Shown here: in pieces, positions 16,915 through 25,996 of the stretch
How positions within the stretch are numbered: position 1 is the first letter of the stretch
How the letters are laid out: every line of letters starts with the position of its first letter
Assembly (NCBI GenBank): GCA_019639215.1
Contig: JAHBSH010000005.1
Location: forward strand, 1-59,174
Direction of reading: 5' to 3'
Source of the DNA: Acidobacteriota bacterium
GTDB taxonomy: Bacteria > Acidobacteriota > Blastocatellia > Pyrinomonadales > Pyrinomonadaceae
Length of the DNA stretch: 59,174 nt
The notes under the pieces: generated by a model
What the model saw: the letters and a program-made list of their open reading frames with translations, nothing else
Database searches by the model: none
Told to the model about the DNA's origin: nothing
Position numbers and translations under genes: made by a program

Positions 16915-17217
16915 ATGTCATACAAGGCCCACAACCGCTTCTTGATCAGCGCCAGTCTGATCATTACCTTTGCCGCAGTTGCAATAGGTGTCTTTCAGGG
17001 CTCTGCCAACGAGAGATCAATAGCAGCTTCTGACAATGTTTGTTCAGAAAGATTCGTCATATCCAACAAAAAAGATATCCAAAAACCGCAGCAGGCTAAT
17101 TGTGTCGAGAACCGATACGATCCTGAACCTTTTACGATGCTAATGTTCGGCATCGGACTGACCGGATTTGCCTACGGAGCGAGACGTCATTTTATCGGGT
17201 CGGCTGACCGGGGTTAG
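16915..17217 (+). CDS. Small PEP-CTERM sorting-signal protein
   Basis: A 100-residue exported protein. An N-terminal signal/anchor (about 9-28) is followed by about 40 polar residues with two cysteines (43, 63). A C-terminal sorting signal follows: Pro70-Glu71-Pro72, a hydrophobic segment (73-88, FTMLMFGIGLTGFAYG), then the basic pair Arg90-Arg91. That tripartite tail is what exosortase recognises and cuts. Unusually, nine residues follow the basic cluster (HFIGSADRG). Little mature protein would remain, about 40 residues, so it may be a small surface or matrix peptide. It lies directly before the XrtA-type polysaccharide genes, its expected setting. No exosortase is in the window. Confidence 0.75.
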   Translation: MSYKAHNRFLISASLIITFAAVAIGVFQGSANERSIAASDNVCSERFVISNKKDIQKPQQANCVENRYDPEPFTMLMFGIGLTGFAYGARRHFIGSADRG

Positions 17218-17279
17218 AGAGCCTTGATGATCAAGAAGCAGTGACCTGCTGTCATCGGCGAAAGTTAATGGATCGCAAA

Positions 17280-17320
17280 AACACGCTGAGAAAGTGACAG
17301 ATGATCACTGAAAGCGTGTT
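17280..17320. repeat. Nested inverted repeat (hairpin or operator)
   Basis: Outer arms AACACGCT (17280-17287) and AGCGTGTT (17313-17320) enclose inner arms AGTGA (17293-17297) and TCACT (17305-17309). It follows the PEP-CTERM gene by 62 bases and precedes the promoter of the chain-length gene. It could act as a terminator (a T/G-rich run follows) or as a protein-binding dyad. Confidence 0.5.
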
Positions 17321-17328
17321 GTTTTGTA

Positions 17329-17360
17329 TTGATAGAAAACCGCAAAAAGCGTGATATAAT
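17329..17360 (+). promoter_or_regulatory. Likely extended -10 promoter for the exopolysaccharide operon
   Basis: TATAAT at 17355-17360 is preceded by TG one base away (17352-17353), the extended -10 form. A poor TTGATA (17329-17334) lies 20 bases upstream. The extended -10 overlaps a copy of the AAAGCGTG motif (17346-17353), which could let a regulator control it. The chain-length gene starts about 88 bases downstream. Confidence 0.55.
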
Positions 17361-17447
17361 TTTGGATTTCACTCTGCTTTGAACATTTTGTAAGCGTGAC
17401 CGCTTTCATGGAAACAGATTAAGAGGCTAACCGCCCTTTATATTGAT

Positions 17448-19094
17448 ATGGCTGTTGAATTTAGAAAAAGATCTCTTGGCGATATCGTTAAGATCGCAAA
17501 ACGGAGAGGCTTGTTGATAGCCTTGCCGGCGTTAGCAGGTCTCGTCGCCGTCATTCTGGTATTGCCGGGACTGCCTAAAGTGTTTAGGTCCACGACATTC
17601 TTGACGTTGACGCCGCCGACGATCTCAGAAAAGGTCGCTCCATCACTTACGGATGAGACCATGTCGCACCGGCTTCAATCCATTGGTTCGAACGTACTTA
17701 GCAGATCTTCGCTTGAAGCAATAATTGACCAATTTGACCTCTACTCTGATAAAAAAGCCGCAGGCCTACCGAAAGAGGCCATTGTTGACGGAATGCGGAA
17801 CAATATCGAAGTTGACCCAGAAAAGGGTGACAACGAGGTTGTCGGGTTTCGGATCAGCTTTAATTATACTGATGCCCACACTGCTCAGTCTGTTACCGCC
17901 CATTTGGCTGACAGGTATATTTCGGACCAAAACAAGGAATCACAACAAAGCGCCGAGGTCACACGTGAGTTCATCGAAGCCCAGCTTGATCAGGCAAAGA
18001 CGCAGCTCGATACGATCGAAAAAGAACGTCTCGGCATAATGATGCGAAACGTCGATGCACTGCCTGAGTCGTCACAAGGCCTGATCGCACAGCTTACGGG
18101 CCTGCGTCAGCGTGAGCAGACCATATCAAAGGATAAAGAGACATTGATGACCGAACGCGGTCGCGTGCAGGAAAGCATAAGGGCTTTAAATAATCAGATG
18201 CGCCTGATAGATACCTACGGCACAAATGAAGGCCAGGAACCTGTTTTCCGTGTAGAAGATACTCCGGCATATGCTCAGCTTGTACAGAAACGTGCGGAAC
18301 TGACGGCCAAATTGGAAAATCTTCTTAAAAAGTTTCGCGATAAAGAGCCGGAGGTCGTACAGACAAGAACTGAGATAGAAAAGATCAACGACGAACTCAA
18401 TAAATTGGCCGGATCGACCGGCCAGAGAACAAAAGCATTGCAGGATGCAGCGGCTCGTAAAGCAGAGATCCAGAAACGCAGCCTTGAGATCGAACGTGAC
18501 AAGGCCGAAAGTCAGCTCAACCTGATAGCAACCCAATTGACCAATAAAGATGTCGAACTCCAGCAGAACTACGTTCAAATAGGACTACTGGAAAGCAAGA
18601 TAAATACGATACCGAACGTCAAGGTCGAACTTGAAGGCATAAGCAATGAATACGCCTCAGCTAAATCCAACTATGATGAATTGATAAAAAAATTCAACAG
18701 TGCTCAACAGCAGGTTCAGCGTGAAACAAACGAACAGGGAGAAACCATCAGGGTTGTTGATCCGGCGAGTCTTCCTGAAACACCGGAAAACGCTTCAAAA
18801 CGGCCGATGTTCCTTGGCTTAGGGGCCGGAGCCGGGCTGTTCTTCGGGCTATTGATCGCATCTTTTTTTGAAGTGCCGCGTTTATTCAAGATACAGAACA
18901 TCGTGGATACAGAGCATTACACCGGACTTCCCGTACTTGCGGCTGTTCCACCTCTGATGACTGAGGACGAAATGGCAAAGGCCAAACGTTATACATATCT
19001 AAAAGTTGCTGGCGGCGTAATATTGACAGTAGTTTCTGTCCCGGTATTGGTCGTATTACTGAACGTGACAAGAATATTGGAACGATTAAGTTAG
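17448..19094 (+). CDS. Polysaccharide chain-length determinant (Wzz/XrtA-system type)
   Basis: A 548-residue inner-membrane protein controlling polymer length and, with the kinase, export. It has a transmembrane helix at about 22-44 and a periplasmic Wzz-type domain. Long coiled-coil segments follow (about 165-270 and 285-425, rich in E/K/Q heptads). Further hydrophobic segments lie at about 455-477 and 520-542. The coiled-coil form is the one found beside XrtA-type loci. It is the first large gene of the operon and is followed by the AAA ATPase and autokinase that normally accompany it. Identity as a chain-length/polysaccharide co-polymerase family protein is firm; its partner exosortase is inferred. 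Confidence 0.9.
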   Translation: MAVEFRKRSLGDIVKIAKRRGLLIALPALAGLVAVILVLPGLPKVFRSTTFLTLTPPTISEKVAPSLTDETMSHRLQSIGSNVLSRSSLEAIIDQFDLYSDKKAAGLPKEAIVDGMRNNIEVDPEKGDNEVVGFRISFNYTDAHTAQSVTAHLADRYISDQNKESQQSAEVTREFIEAQLDQAKTQLDTIEKERLGIMMRNVDALPESSQGLIAQLTGLRQREQTISKDKETLMTERGRVQESIRALNNQMRLIDTYGTNEGQEPVFRVEDTPAYAQLVQKRAELTAKLENLLKKFRDKEPEVVQTRTEIEKINDELNKLAGSTGQRTKALQDAAARKAEIQKRSLEIERDKAESQLNLIATQLTNKDVELQQNYVQIGLLESKINTIPNVKVELEGISNEYASAKSNYDELIKKFNSAQQQVQRETNEQGETIRVVDPASLPETPENASKRPMFLGLGAGAGLFFGLLIASFFEVPRLFKIQNIVDTEHYTGLPVLAAVPPLMTEDEMAKAKRYTYLKVAGGVILTVVSVPVLVVLLNVTRILERLS

Positions 19095-19139
19095 TAGATA
19101 TGTCAGGGCCTAAAATCTTAGATAGGGTCTAGAGTTAAA

Positions 19140-20081
19140 ATGTACAAAGACCATTTTTCACTTAAGGAATATCCGTTCAGTCTGACGCCTGATCCGAAAT
19201 TCATTGTCTTCACGCCAAGTTATAACGAACTTTTGGCGGGATTGTACTACGGTATCGAAATGGCGAAGGGCCTCATTGTTTTAACAGGCGAGGTTGGAAC
19301 TGGTAAAACAACAGCTCTTCGATGGCTTATCCGCCGGCTGGATTCAAGCGTTCGTGCTGCATATATCTTCAATCCGCATTTGTCGATAGATGAGTTCTAT
19401 CATCACGTGACGGAAATGCTTGATATCACTGACTATGACAATAAGACGGACATGCTGCTTGAAATGGGCAAAATGCTCGAGGATCGGCATAGACGCGGAC
19501 TACGTACGCTATTGATAGTAGATGAGGCTCATGAGATCTCTGACGAGGTAATGGAAGAGATCAGGCTGTTACTCAACTTTGAATCGGACAGTGCTAAGCA
19601 CTTGCAGATCATCCTGACCGGCCAACCTGAGCTTCGTGAAAGGCTCCGTCAGAAAAATCTAAGGCAGTTAAAGCAAAGAGTTGCCTTGCGTTGTGAGATG
19701 CCCATTCTGCCGAATATCGACGAGGTAACCAGATATATCACCGAGCGTATGATGCTTGCCGGATCTTCGCAAAAGAATATTTTTACTCAGGAAGCAATAG
19801 ATTTTGTCTATCAGTGTTCAGAAGGAATTCCACGATTGATCAACAACCTCTGTGACAACGCTCTGATCGCTGCCTTTGCCGCGAATGAAAAGAAGGTCAC
19901 GAGAGAAATGATCGAAGAGGTTGCGGCGAATCTGGATCTGCTGCCGGATAAAGATGCCTTGATCGCAAGCGATCGGGCGGCTGATCGGATAAGTTCACGT
20001 ATTTTGACCACGTCAGGAGTTGAAGAGCTTCTTTCAGACAAAGGAAGAAAGACAGGTTTTGCGGCATCAGAGAATAACTAA
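19140..20081 (+). CDS. XrtA-type exopolysaccharide ATPase (AAA, ExeA-like)
   Basis: A 313-residue cytosolic ATPase. It opens with MYKDHFSLKEYPFSLTPDP, typical of the ExeA/general-secretion and PEP-CTERM-locus ATPase family. The Walker A motif is GEVGTGKTT (50-58) and Walker B LLIVDEAHE (124-132), with an arginine-rich AAA C-terminal region ending in PRLINNLCDNAL. It lies 45 bases after the chain-length gene. In exosortase-linked loci this protein is nearly always between the chain-length and polymer genes; its mechanical role there is not established. Confidence 0.9.
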   Translation: MYKDHFSLKEYPFSLTPDPKFIVFTPSYNELLAGLYYGIEMAKGLIVLTGEVGTGKTTALRWLIRRLDSSVRAAYIFNPHLSIDEFYHHVTEMLDITDYDNKTDMLLEMGKMLEDRHRRGLRTLLIVDEAHEISDEVMEEIRLLLNFESDSAKHLQIILTGQPELRERLRQKNLRQLKQRVALRCEMPILPNIDEVTRYITERMMLAGSSQKNIFTQEAIDFVYQCSEGIPRLINNLCDNALIAAFAANEKKVTREMIEEVAANLDLLPDKDALIASDRAADRISSRILTTSGVEELLSDKGRKTGFAASENN

Positions 20082-20230
20082 AGTCCTGCGTAAATATGTA
20101 GGCTGCATATTATAAACTGGAATTTTTTATTGTTTAACTCTTTTTTCGCATCAAATCCTCCGACGCAAATACCGGGGAATATCTCGGTCAAGTATTCGAA
20201 TAAATGTTTGATTTGGATTTATAACTTTCG

Positions 20231-21229
20231 ATGAGATTCTTAAAAACTTTACAAAAGGCTCACGAAGAGCGTCCGGAGGTGATATCGCCCTCTGATGCAA
20301 GTGAGAACATTGTCTCTGAAAAGACCTCCGTTCCACCTCACTTCGCGGCTGAACCTTCTTTCAAAATAGGAAGGCCATCTGCCGAGCCTGTGTCGGAACA
20401 GGATGTATCGACAGGACTTCCCCGTGTCGTCGAGGAGCTTCATTCCGTACCGAATAACAGCAATACGCATATAAGAACTCTGGAACAGGTCAGGCCGCAA
20501 TCACGGCCCGAAATGGCTTTTCAGACGTTCAAACTTTCTAAAGACGCAGTAAACCAGCGTCTGGTTGCTGTGAGTGACCCGAACTCGCCTTATTGTGAAG
20601 AGTACAGATCGCTTCGAACACAGATATTGCACCAGTCCGAACAACGATCACTACGGTCTCTTGTAGTACTGAGTCATGGACCGGGAGAAGGCAAAACCAT
20701 CACTGCGGTCAACCTTGCCTGCATGCTTGCCCAAACCGACGGTATTAAAGCTCTGGTTATTGACGGCGACCTGCGCATGCCGCATATAAGTGATTATCTA
20801 GGCATGGAAGCGACTGTAGGGTTATCAGAGGTGCTTTCCGGTAAAGCGGATCTGAGTAAAGCTATCATCCGACTCGAACCTACGGGACTTCATTTTCTAC
20901 CTGGCGGCAATGACCTGGATAACGCCGCTGAAATGGCATCAGGTCAGAAATTCAAGGATGTACTCGATGAGGTTTCTGACCACTTTGATTTTGTGATCAT
21001 TGATGCTCCGCCGCTAAATCTATTTTCAGATGGCGCCGCGTATTCAAATCACGCAGACGGAGCATTGTTGGTGATCCGTTCAAACCGTGTCAATTTTTCC
21101 GACACCGAACGATCGCTGGAGATGCTGCCGAAAGAAAAGATATTGGGTGTGGTGCTGAATGACTCTGAAGATGCCCTCTCGAGCAGAGGTTATCATGAGT
21201 ATTCATATTATAGGAGTCGCTCAGAATAG
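20231..21229 (+). CDS. Tyrosine autokinase for exopolysaccharide (CpsD/CapB/BY-kinase type)
   Basis: A 332-residue cytosolic BY-kinase that works with the chain-length protein to control polymer assembly. An unstructured N-terminal extension (about 1-100) is followed by the kinase fold. Walker A is GPGEGKT (150-156), Walker A' ALVIDGDLRMP (174-184) and Walker B FVIIDAPP (254-261). The C-terminus carries a tyrosine cluster (Tyr321, 324, 326, 327) for autophosphorylation. It is separate from the chain-length protein, as in Firmicutes and many XrtA loci, not fused as in Wzc. A 149-base gap precedes it. Confidence 0.9.
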   Translation: MRFLKTLQKAHEERPEVISPSDASENIVSEKTSVPPHFAAEPSFKIGRPSAEPVSEQDVSTGLPRVVEELHSVPNNSNTHIRTLEQVRPQSRPEMAFQTFKLSKDAVNQRLVAVSDPNSPYCEEYRSLRTQILHQSEQRSLRSLVVLSHGPGEGKTITAVNLACMLAQTDGIKALVIDGDLRMPHISDYLGMEATVGLSEVLSGKADLSKAIIRLEPTGLHFLPGGNDLDNAAEMASGQKFKDVLDEVSDHFDFVIIDAPPLNLFSDGAAYSNHADGALLVIRSNRVNFSDTERSLEMLPKEKILGVVLNDSEDALSSRGYHEYSYYRSRSE

Positions 21230-21267
21230 GCCTGATATAAGAGTGTTGGATTTACCGATAGAGAGCG

Positions 21268-22656
21268 ATGACGAGACGATTGAGCACACGTACAATGGTC
21301 CTTATTTGGGCCGATATAGTGATCATACTAGGAGGATTTTATCTAGGACTTCTCCTTCGTCTCGGGTCTGATGGCGCAACAGGTCAAATACTTGAAGATT
21401 TTGGCTGGCTAAAGGTATTGCTCATGGCGGTAATCTGTTTAGTCAACCTTTATATATACGATCTGTATGATTTTTCGGTGATAAACAGCCGCCGGGAACT
21501 GGTTCTTCGTCTCGTACAAGCTCTTGGCATTACTTGGGTTCTGTTAGCTGTTCTTTTCTACTTTTTCCCGCTTCTGCTCGTTGGACGAGGAGCCGCAGTT
21601 TATTCGGTCGTTATAATCCTTTTATCAATGTTGGGGCTAAGGATGACGATCCATTATTTAATGGGTCATCCTGAGCTAGGCGAAAGGATACTGATCGTCG
21701 GAAATGGTCCGATCGTGACAGAAGCAGCGTCTGCCGTTTCGTCCAGAAGAGACGCCGGTTACCGGATCGTCGGATATATGACGGACGAAAGGCTGGATAA
21801 ACCCAGCACTAACGGACGTCTGCGTAATTTTGGGGTTACTGCGACATTAGAAGACGTCGTTCACAGCGAAAAGATAGACCGGATAGTAATCGGCGTTAGG
21901 GAACGCCGCGGTTCCTTTCCCGCTGAGCCGCTATTGAGGCTTAGGCTTGCAGGAAACGTGAACATCGAGGAAAGTTCAAGCTTCTTCGAACGGGTTACGG
22001 GTCGCGTTCATTTGGATAATCTGCTGCCGTCGTGGCTCATATTTTCATTTAGGCCGCGCGACACACGAATAAAAACTCTGGTTCGCGAAGGCTTGCACCG
22101 AGGTCTTGCTGTGATAGGTCTTGTCGTCTCGCTGCCTTTTGCTCTACTGGTGGCGTTGCTTGTTAAGTTCACGTCACGCGGGCCGATCTTTTACCAACAA
22201 GACCGAGTTGGAAAGAACGGCAAGGTGTTCAAGCTTATAAAGTTCAGGTCAATGCGAGCTGATGCAGAACCTAATGGTCAGCCCGTTTGGGCTTCGACTG
22301 AGGATGATCGGACGACGTTTGTCGGACGTTTTCTACGAAAAACGAGATTAGATGAGATCCCACAGTTCTGGAACATCATCAAAGGTGAGATGAGTTTCGT
22401 AGGTCCAAGACCCGAAAGGCCGTTTTTCGTAGCGAAACTGGCGGAGGAAGTGCCGTATTACGAGTATCGTCATCTTGTCGCTCCCGGTTTAACCGGTTGG
22501 GCACAGATAAAATTTCCATATGGTTCATCCGTCGAAGATTCCAGACAAAAACTTCAGTATGACCTGTATTATATTAAGAACCAGAATTTGACCCTGGATC
22601 TTGTGATAGTTTTTGAAACGGTAAAGACAGTATTGTTCGGGAGGGGCGGGCGTTGA
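21268..22656 (+). CDS. Undecaprenyl-phosphate sugar phosphotransferase (EpsB/WbaP-type initiating transferase)
   Basis: A 462-residue membrane enzyme that starts repeat synthesis by moving a sugar-1-phosphate onto undecaprenyl phosphate. Four or five N-terminal helices (about 10-120) are followed by a CoA-binding-like domain (RILIVGNGPIVTEAA, about 139-153). A membrane re-entrant helix lies near 275-297. The C-terminal catalytic domain has KFRSMRADAEPNGQ and RKTRLDEIPQFWNIIKGEMS, then FVGPRPERP. That domain order is the polyprenyl glycosylphosphotransferase family found in exosortase loci. GAGAG ends three bases before the ATG. Which sugar is transferred cannot be seen. Confidence 0.92.
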   Translation: MTRRLSTRTMVLIWADIVIILGGFYLGLLLRLGSDGATGQILEDFGWLKVLLMAVICLVNLYIYDLYDFSVINSRRELVLRLVQALGITWVLLAVLFYFFPLLLVGRGAAVYSVVIILLSMLGLRMTIHYLMGHPELGERILIVGNGPIVTEAASAVSSRRDAGYRIVGYMTDERLDKPSTNGRLRNFGVTATLEDVVHSEKIDRIVIGVRERRGSFPAEPLLRLRLAGNVNIEESSSFFERVTGRVHLDNLLPSWLIFSFRPRDTRIKTLVREGLHRGLAVIGLVVSLPFALLVALLVKFTSRGPIFYQQDRVGKNGKVFKLIKFRSMRADAEPNGQPVWASTEDDRTTFVGRFLRKTRLDEIPQFWNIIKGEMSFVGPRPERPFFVAKLAEEVPYYEYRHLVAPGLTGWAQIKFPYGSSVEDSRQKLQYDLYYIKNQNLTLDLVIVFETVKTVLFGRGGR

Positions 22657-22709
22657 TGGTCTGACTGTCCATTGTCTTATCACAAGATACCTCGCCGAGG
22701 AGAATAAGT

Positions 22710-23480
22710 ATGAATATGAAGTGGCAATATTTTAGATCTGTAGCGGTCTTGATTCTGATGCTGGTTTTCGGAACGAGTATATTTGCCCAGTCACCTGATA
22801 ATTCCCAGTCGGGCGTAGGCCGTGGCGTGACTTCTCCTACACCACCACCGCCAGCTGGATCCATTATGTCTGACGAAGAAGCCGCGATACTTCCCTACTA
22901 CAATAATTATCTTCGTGAATACCATTTGGGACCCGAAGATGTCATATCAGTAGAAGTTTTTGGTCTGCCGCAGTACTCAAAAAGCAATGTAGTGGTGCCT
23001 CCGACTGCGAAAATAGCCTACCCCTTGATTCCCGGCGGAGTATTCGTTGGTGGTAAGACGACCGAAGAGGTCGCAAAGATAATTGCTCGTCATTTAGACG
23101 AATATATAATTGATCCGGAAGTTACTGTCACACTCGATAAGGTCGGATCAGCTCGATTCAGCGTTCTTGGTCTTGTAGGTTCGCCGGGCGTTAAGATGAT
23201 GAATCGACGGTACAATATTTACGAAGCGGTCGCTGAGGCCGGAGGAATCGCAAAGGAAGGCGATAAAAAACGGGTCATGCTCATCCGACTTGCATCTAAC
23301 GGCGAATTTACCCAAACGGTGATCGACTTCAATCAGCTTGTAAAAGGAAAAACCGAAGTTCCTTATATTCTTCCGGGAGACCAGATAATTGTCCCTGAAA
23401 AAGGATGGAGCCTGACAAAGGTGCTCGATACGGTCGGCCGGGTGAGTTCTTTGAGAATACTATTCGGAAACCCGTTATAA
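22710..23480 (+). CDS. Polysaccharide export protein (OPX/Wza-like, SLBB)
   Basis: A 256-residue exported protein of the outer-membrane polysaccharide export family. Shine-Dalgarno GAGGAGA lies at 22697-22703 before the ATG. A signal peptide follows (about 1-26, ending TSIFAQ; no lipobox cysteine seen). The poly_export domain begins YHLGPEDVISVEVFGLPQYS (residues 71-90), followed by an SLBB domain (about 155-230; SARFSVLGLVGSPG). It forms or caps the outer-membrane pore and would pair with the chain-length protein. A C-terminal helix for crossing the outer membrane, as in Wza, is not clear. Confidence 0.9.
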   Translation: MNMKWQYFRSVAVLILMLVFGTSIFAQSPDNSQSGVGRGVTSPTPPPPAGSIMSDEEAAILPYYNNYLREYHLGPEDVISVEVFGLPQYSKSNVVVPPTAKIAYPLIPGGVFVGGKTTEEVAKIIARHLDEYIIDPEVTVTLDKVGSARFSVLGLVGSPGVKMMNRRYNIYEAVAEAGGIAKEGDKKRVMLIRLASNGEFTQTVIDFNQLVKGKTEVPYILPGDQIIVPEKGWSLTKVLDTVGRVSSLRILFGNPL

Positions 23481-23537
23481 CCGTTGTTTTGCACAAACTC
23501 CCAAATGTCACAACCACTTGTTCTAGTTTAATTTGCG

Positions 23538-24557
23538 ATGGCAAGACCGTTCCCTAAAAGCTTTTTCCTAATGCTCTGGCTAAACGCCATGACATTATCG
23601 GCTGTTTTGGGAATGGCTTCTCTTTCCGTCAAAGCTAGTGACTGGGAACGCATCGATGCCGGAACGTTGGCATGGCTCAAGGCCGTAGATTTTATTGACA
23701 ATGATAACGGCTGGATCGCTGGTGGATCTGGAACACTTCTTAAAACAAGTGACGGCGGTAAAACTTGGCAGCGCAAAACTGTGACCCGTGACAACATTAG
23801 AGACGTGGTCTTTACTGATCGTGACAATGGCTGGCTTCTCTGTGAACAAAGTGTTTACGGCCCCGGCATCGCATCTCCTACTTATATTTTAAGAACAAGG
23901 GACGGTGGAGAATCTTGGGATAGGGTCAGTATTGAAACAGGACGCGAGAGGATGGTGCGTTTGGTTTTTTCCAGTACAAATTCCGCCGCCTATGCTGTCG
24001 GAGAAACTGGTTCGATTCTCTTCGCCAAAAAGCCGGAAGATACGTGGAAGCGCACTAGCCTTGCAACCCAGACAATGTTTACCGACGGCAAAATACTAAA
24101 CGACAACGAAGCTGTACTGGTCGGCGGCCGAGGCACGATCATGCGAACAGAAAATGCAGGAATCTCATGGACAGAGATTAGTACTCCAAATCCACTTAAG
24201 CTTAATTCCGTCTATTTCGTTAACGACAAGAAAGGCTGGGCAGTTGGTGTGAACGGAGCGGTGGTCATCACTGAGAATGGTGGAATCTCATGGATTTCCG
24301 TCGATTCCAATGAAAAAGCAGATCTTCTCGACTTGATATTCATTGATAGTATCGAAGGATTTGCAGTAGGCGACGTCGGCACTATTCTTCAGACAAAAGA
24401 TGGCGGAAGAACTTGGTTCAAACTGAATTCAGGATCCAAACATCGAATCGAACGCATAGGCAGATCAGGAAAGAAACTCATTGCCGTCGGCTTTGGAGGA
24501 ACGATACTGATAAATAATCAAAGCTATCGTGGAAGCAGTCCATCATTAGATCATTAG
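23538..24557 (+). CDS. Exported Ycf48/BNR-repeat beta-propeller protein
   Basis: A 339-residue protein with an N-terminal signal/anchor (about 10-30). Repeats of the Ycf48/Hcf136 type follow. Each has a GW(I/L/A)xG core and an LKTSDGGKTW-like turn (for example LLKTSDGGKTWQ near 74, LRTRDGGESWD near 123, GRGTIMRTENAGISW near 200, LQTKDGGRTW near 285). About six or seven blades are likely. Related proteins assemble photosystem II in cyanobacteria, but this fold is general. Placed between the export protein and the polymerase-like gene, it may be a periplasmic or surface scaffold for the polymer. Confidence 0.8.
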   Translation: MARPFPKSFFLMLWLNAMTLSAVLGMASLSVKASDWERIDAGTLAWLKAVDFIDNDNGWIAGGSGTLLKTSDGGKTWQRKTVTRDNIRDVVFTDRDNGWLLCEQSVYGPGIASPTYILRTRDGGESWDRVSIETGRERMVRLVFSSTNSAAYAVGETGSILFAKKPEDTWKRTSLATQTMFTDGKILNDNEAVLVGGRGTIMRTENAGISWTEISTPNPLKLNSVYFVNDKKGWAVGVNGAVVITENGGISWISVDSNEKADLLDLIFIDSIEGFAVGDVGTILQTKDGGRTWFKLNSGSKHRIERIGRSGKKLIAVGFGGTILINNQSYRGSSPSLDH

Positions 24558-24570
24558 TACGATAACACCG

Positions 24571-25971
24571 ATGTCCTCCAATACTGAAAAGATGTCGCAT
24601 CTTCGCGAAAACCTAGCGAAAGGAGTGCCTCACTCATCAGATCAGCCCGCCGCATCAAACCCACGTATAGTAAGTTCATCAGACAAAGATCAGAGATCAA
24701 CTGAACAACGCTATAGGGAAGAACTTCTAGCCGAACCCTGGATCGCCCGCAACGGCCATAGTCTTACATTCGTTGGATTGATGTCATTTACGATACTTTT
24801 GTTCTATCGTCCTTATGAGTTTTCAGGATCCCTTCTGTGGCTAAACTCTATGGTGTTTCCAATTGCGATTGGCACCCTAGCGATCTATGTTCCAACACAA
24901 TTCTATGTAGAGAACAGGCCGACCATATGGACCACCGAAGTAAAGCTTCTGCTCGCTTTCATAGGGCTGGCTTTGATCACGGTACCGATCTCAAAAAATC
25001 CAGCCGAATCGCTTTCTCAGGTGCAAGACGGGCTTTCCCGTATTGTTCTGATATTCCTAATCTTTGTAAATGCTCTTAGAACAAAAAAACGGTGGAACTT
25101 TCTAGCATTCACGCTTGTCGGGGTAGGTGTTATGCTATCGTACCAGACCATAAAGCTTTACAGGACCGGGGTATTCAATACAGAAGGTTATAGGGTCAGT
25201 CTTGACGCAGGTATGCTTGGAAATCCTAATGAGATGGCCCTGTTTCTCCTCCTCTTGATGCCAATTGCAATCACATTAGGCCTGAGTTCTCAGAAACAGC
25301 TTGCAAAAGTCGCATTTTTACTAATAGGGGCATTGTTGGCAATTGCAGTACTCCTCACTCAATCTCGGGGAGGTTTTCTGGGACTGACTACCATTGCAGG
25401 GATCTTTATATGGAAGCTTGGCAAAGCGAACAGAATAAAAACTTTTGTTTTAGTAGGAGTCATTTCTCTAGGCATTATCGCCTTTGCACCGGGAAATTAC
25501 GGAGTAAGGATCCTTTCAATATTTGACTCAAGCTTGGACCCGAACGGATCTTCCTCGGAAAGAGGGGACGCGTTAAGAAGATCGATTCTAGTCTCGTTAA
25601 GAAATCCTCAAGGCGTTGGCATAGGCAACTCACCGGCATTTGGACCTCGCGGACTTCAAACTCATAACGCCTTTACACAAGTATCTTCTGAGCTTGGGTT
25701 TGTCGGATTAGCGATTTATTTAGCACTTTTGTTTGCATCAATAAACAAACTCTACAAGATCGAAAAATTAACGAGACAGTGCCATAATGAAGAGTCCAAG
25801 TGGTATCATCTGACCTCTATCGGGATCCAAGCCAGTATTGGTGGTTTTATGGTTACAAGTTTTTTCGGATCGGTTGCTTATCAATGGTACATATATTATG
25901 TCATTATCTTGGCTATCGGTTTGAGAAGATTATATACTTTGCGTCTAGGACAATCTCCAGAGAAGCGATAG
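24571..25971 (+). CDS. O-antigen ligase / Wzy-type exopolysaccharide polymerase
   Basis: A 466-residue polytopic protein of the Wzy_C family. The first 70 residues are hydrophilic, then about ten helices follow. Motifs include LLTQSRGGFLGL (about 269-280) and THNAFTQVSSELGFVGL (about 367-383), which carries the catalytic-type His. In this setting, between export and transferase genes, it is probably the polymerase that joins repeat units in the periplasm, separate from the ligase-like gene on the minus strand at 4009. It starts 14 bases after the propeller gene and the GT2 gene follows 25 bases later. Confidence 0.87.
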   Translation: MSSNTEKMSHLRENLAKGVPHSSDQPAASNPRIVSSSDKDQRSTEQRYREELLAEPWIARNGHSLTFVGLMSFTILLFYRPYEFSGSLLWLNSMVFPIAIGTLAIYVPTQFYVENRPTIWTTEVKLLLAFIGLALITVPISKNPAESLSQVQDGLSRIVLIFLIFVNALRTKKRWNFLAFTLVGVGVMLSYQTIKLYRTGVFNTEGYRVSLDAGMLGNPNEMALFLLLLMPIAITLGLSSQKQLAKVAFLLIGALLAIAVLLTQSRGGFLGLTTIAGIFIWKLGKANRIKTFVLVGVISLGIIAFAPGNYGVRILSIFDSSLDPNGSSSERGDALRRSILVSLRNPQGVGIGNSPAFGPRGLQTHNAFTQVSSELGFVGLAIYLALLFASINKLYKIEKLTRQCHNEESKWYHLTSIGIQASIGGFMVTSFFGSVAYQWYIYYVIILAIGLRRLYTLRLGQSPEKR

Positions 25972-25996
25972 TAATGATACAAATTTAAGATTTTCG

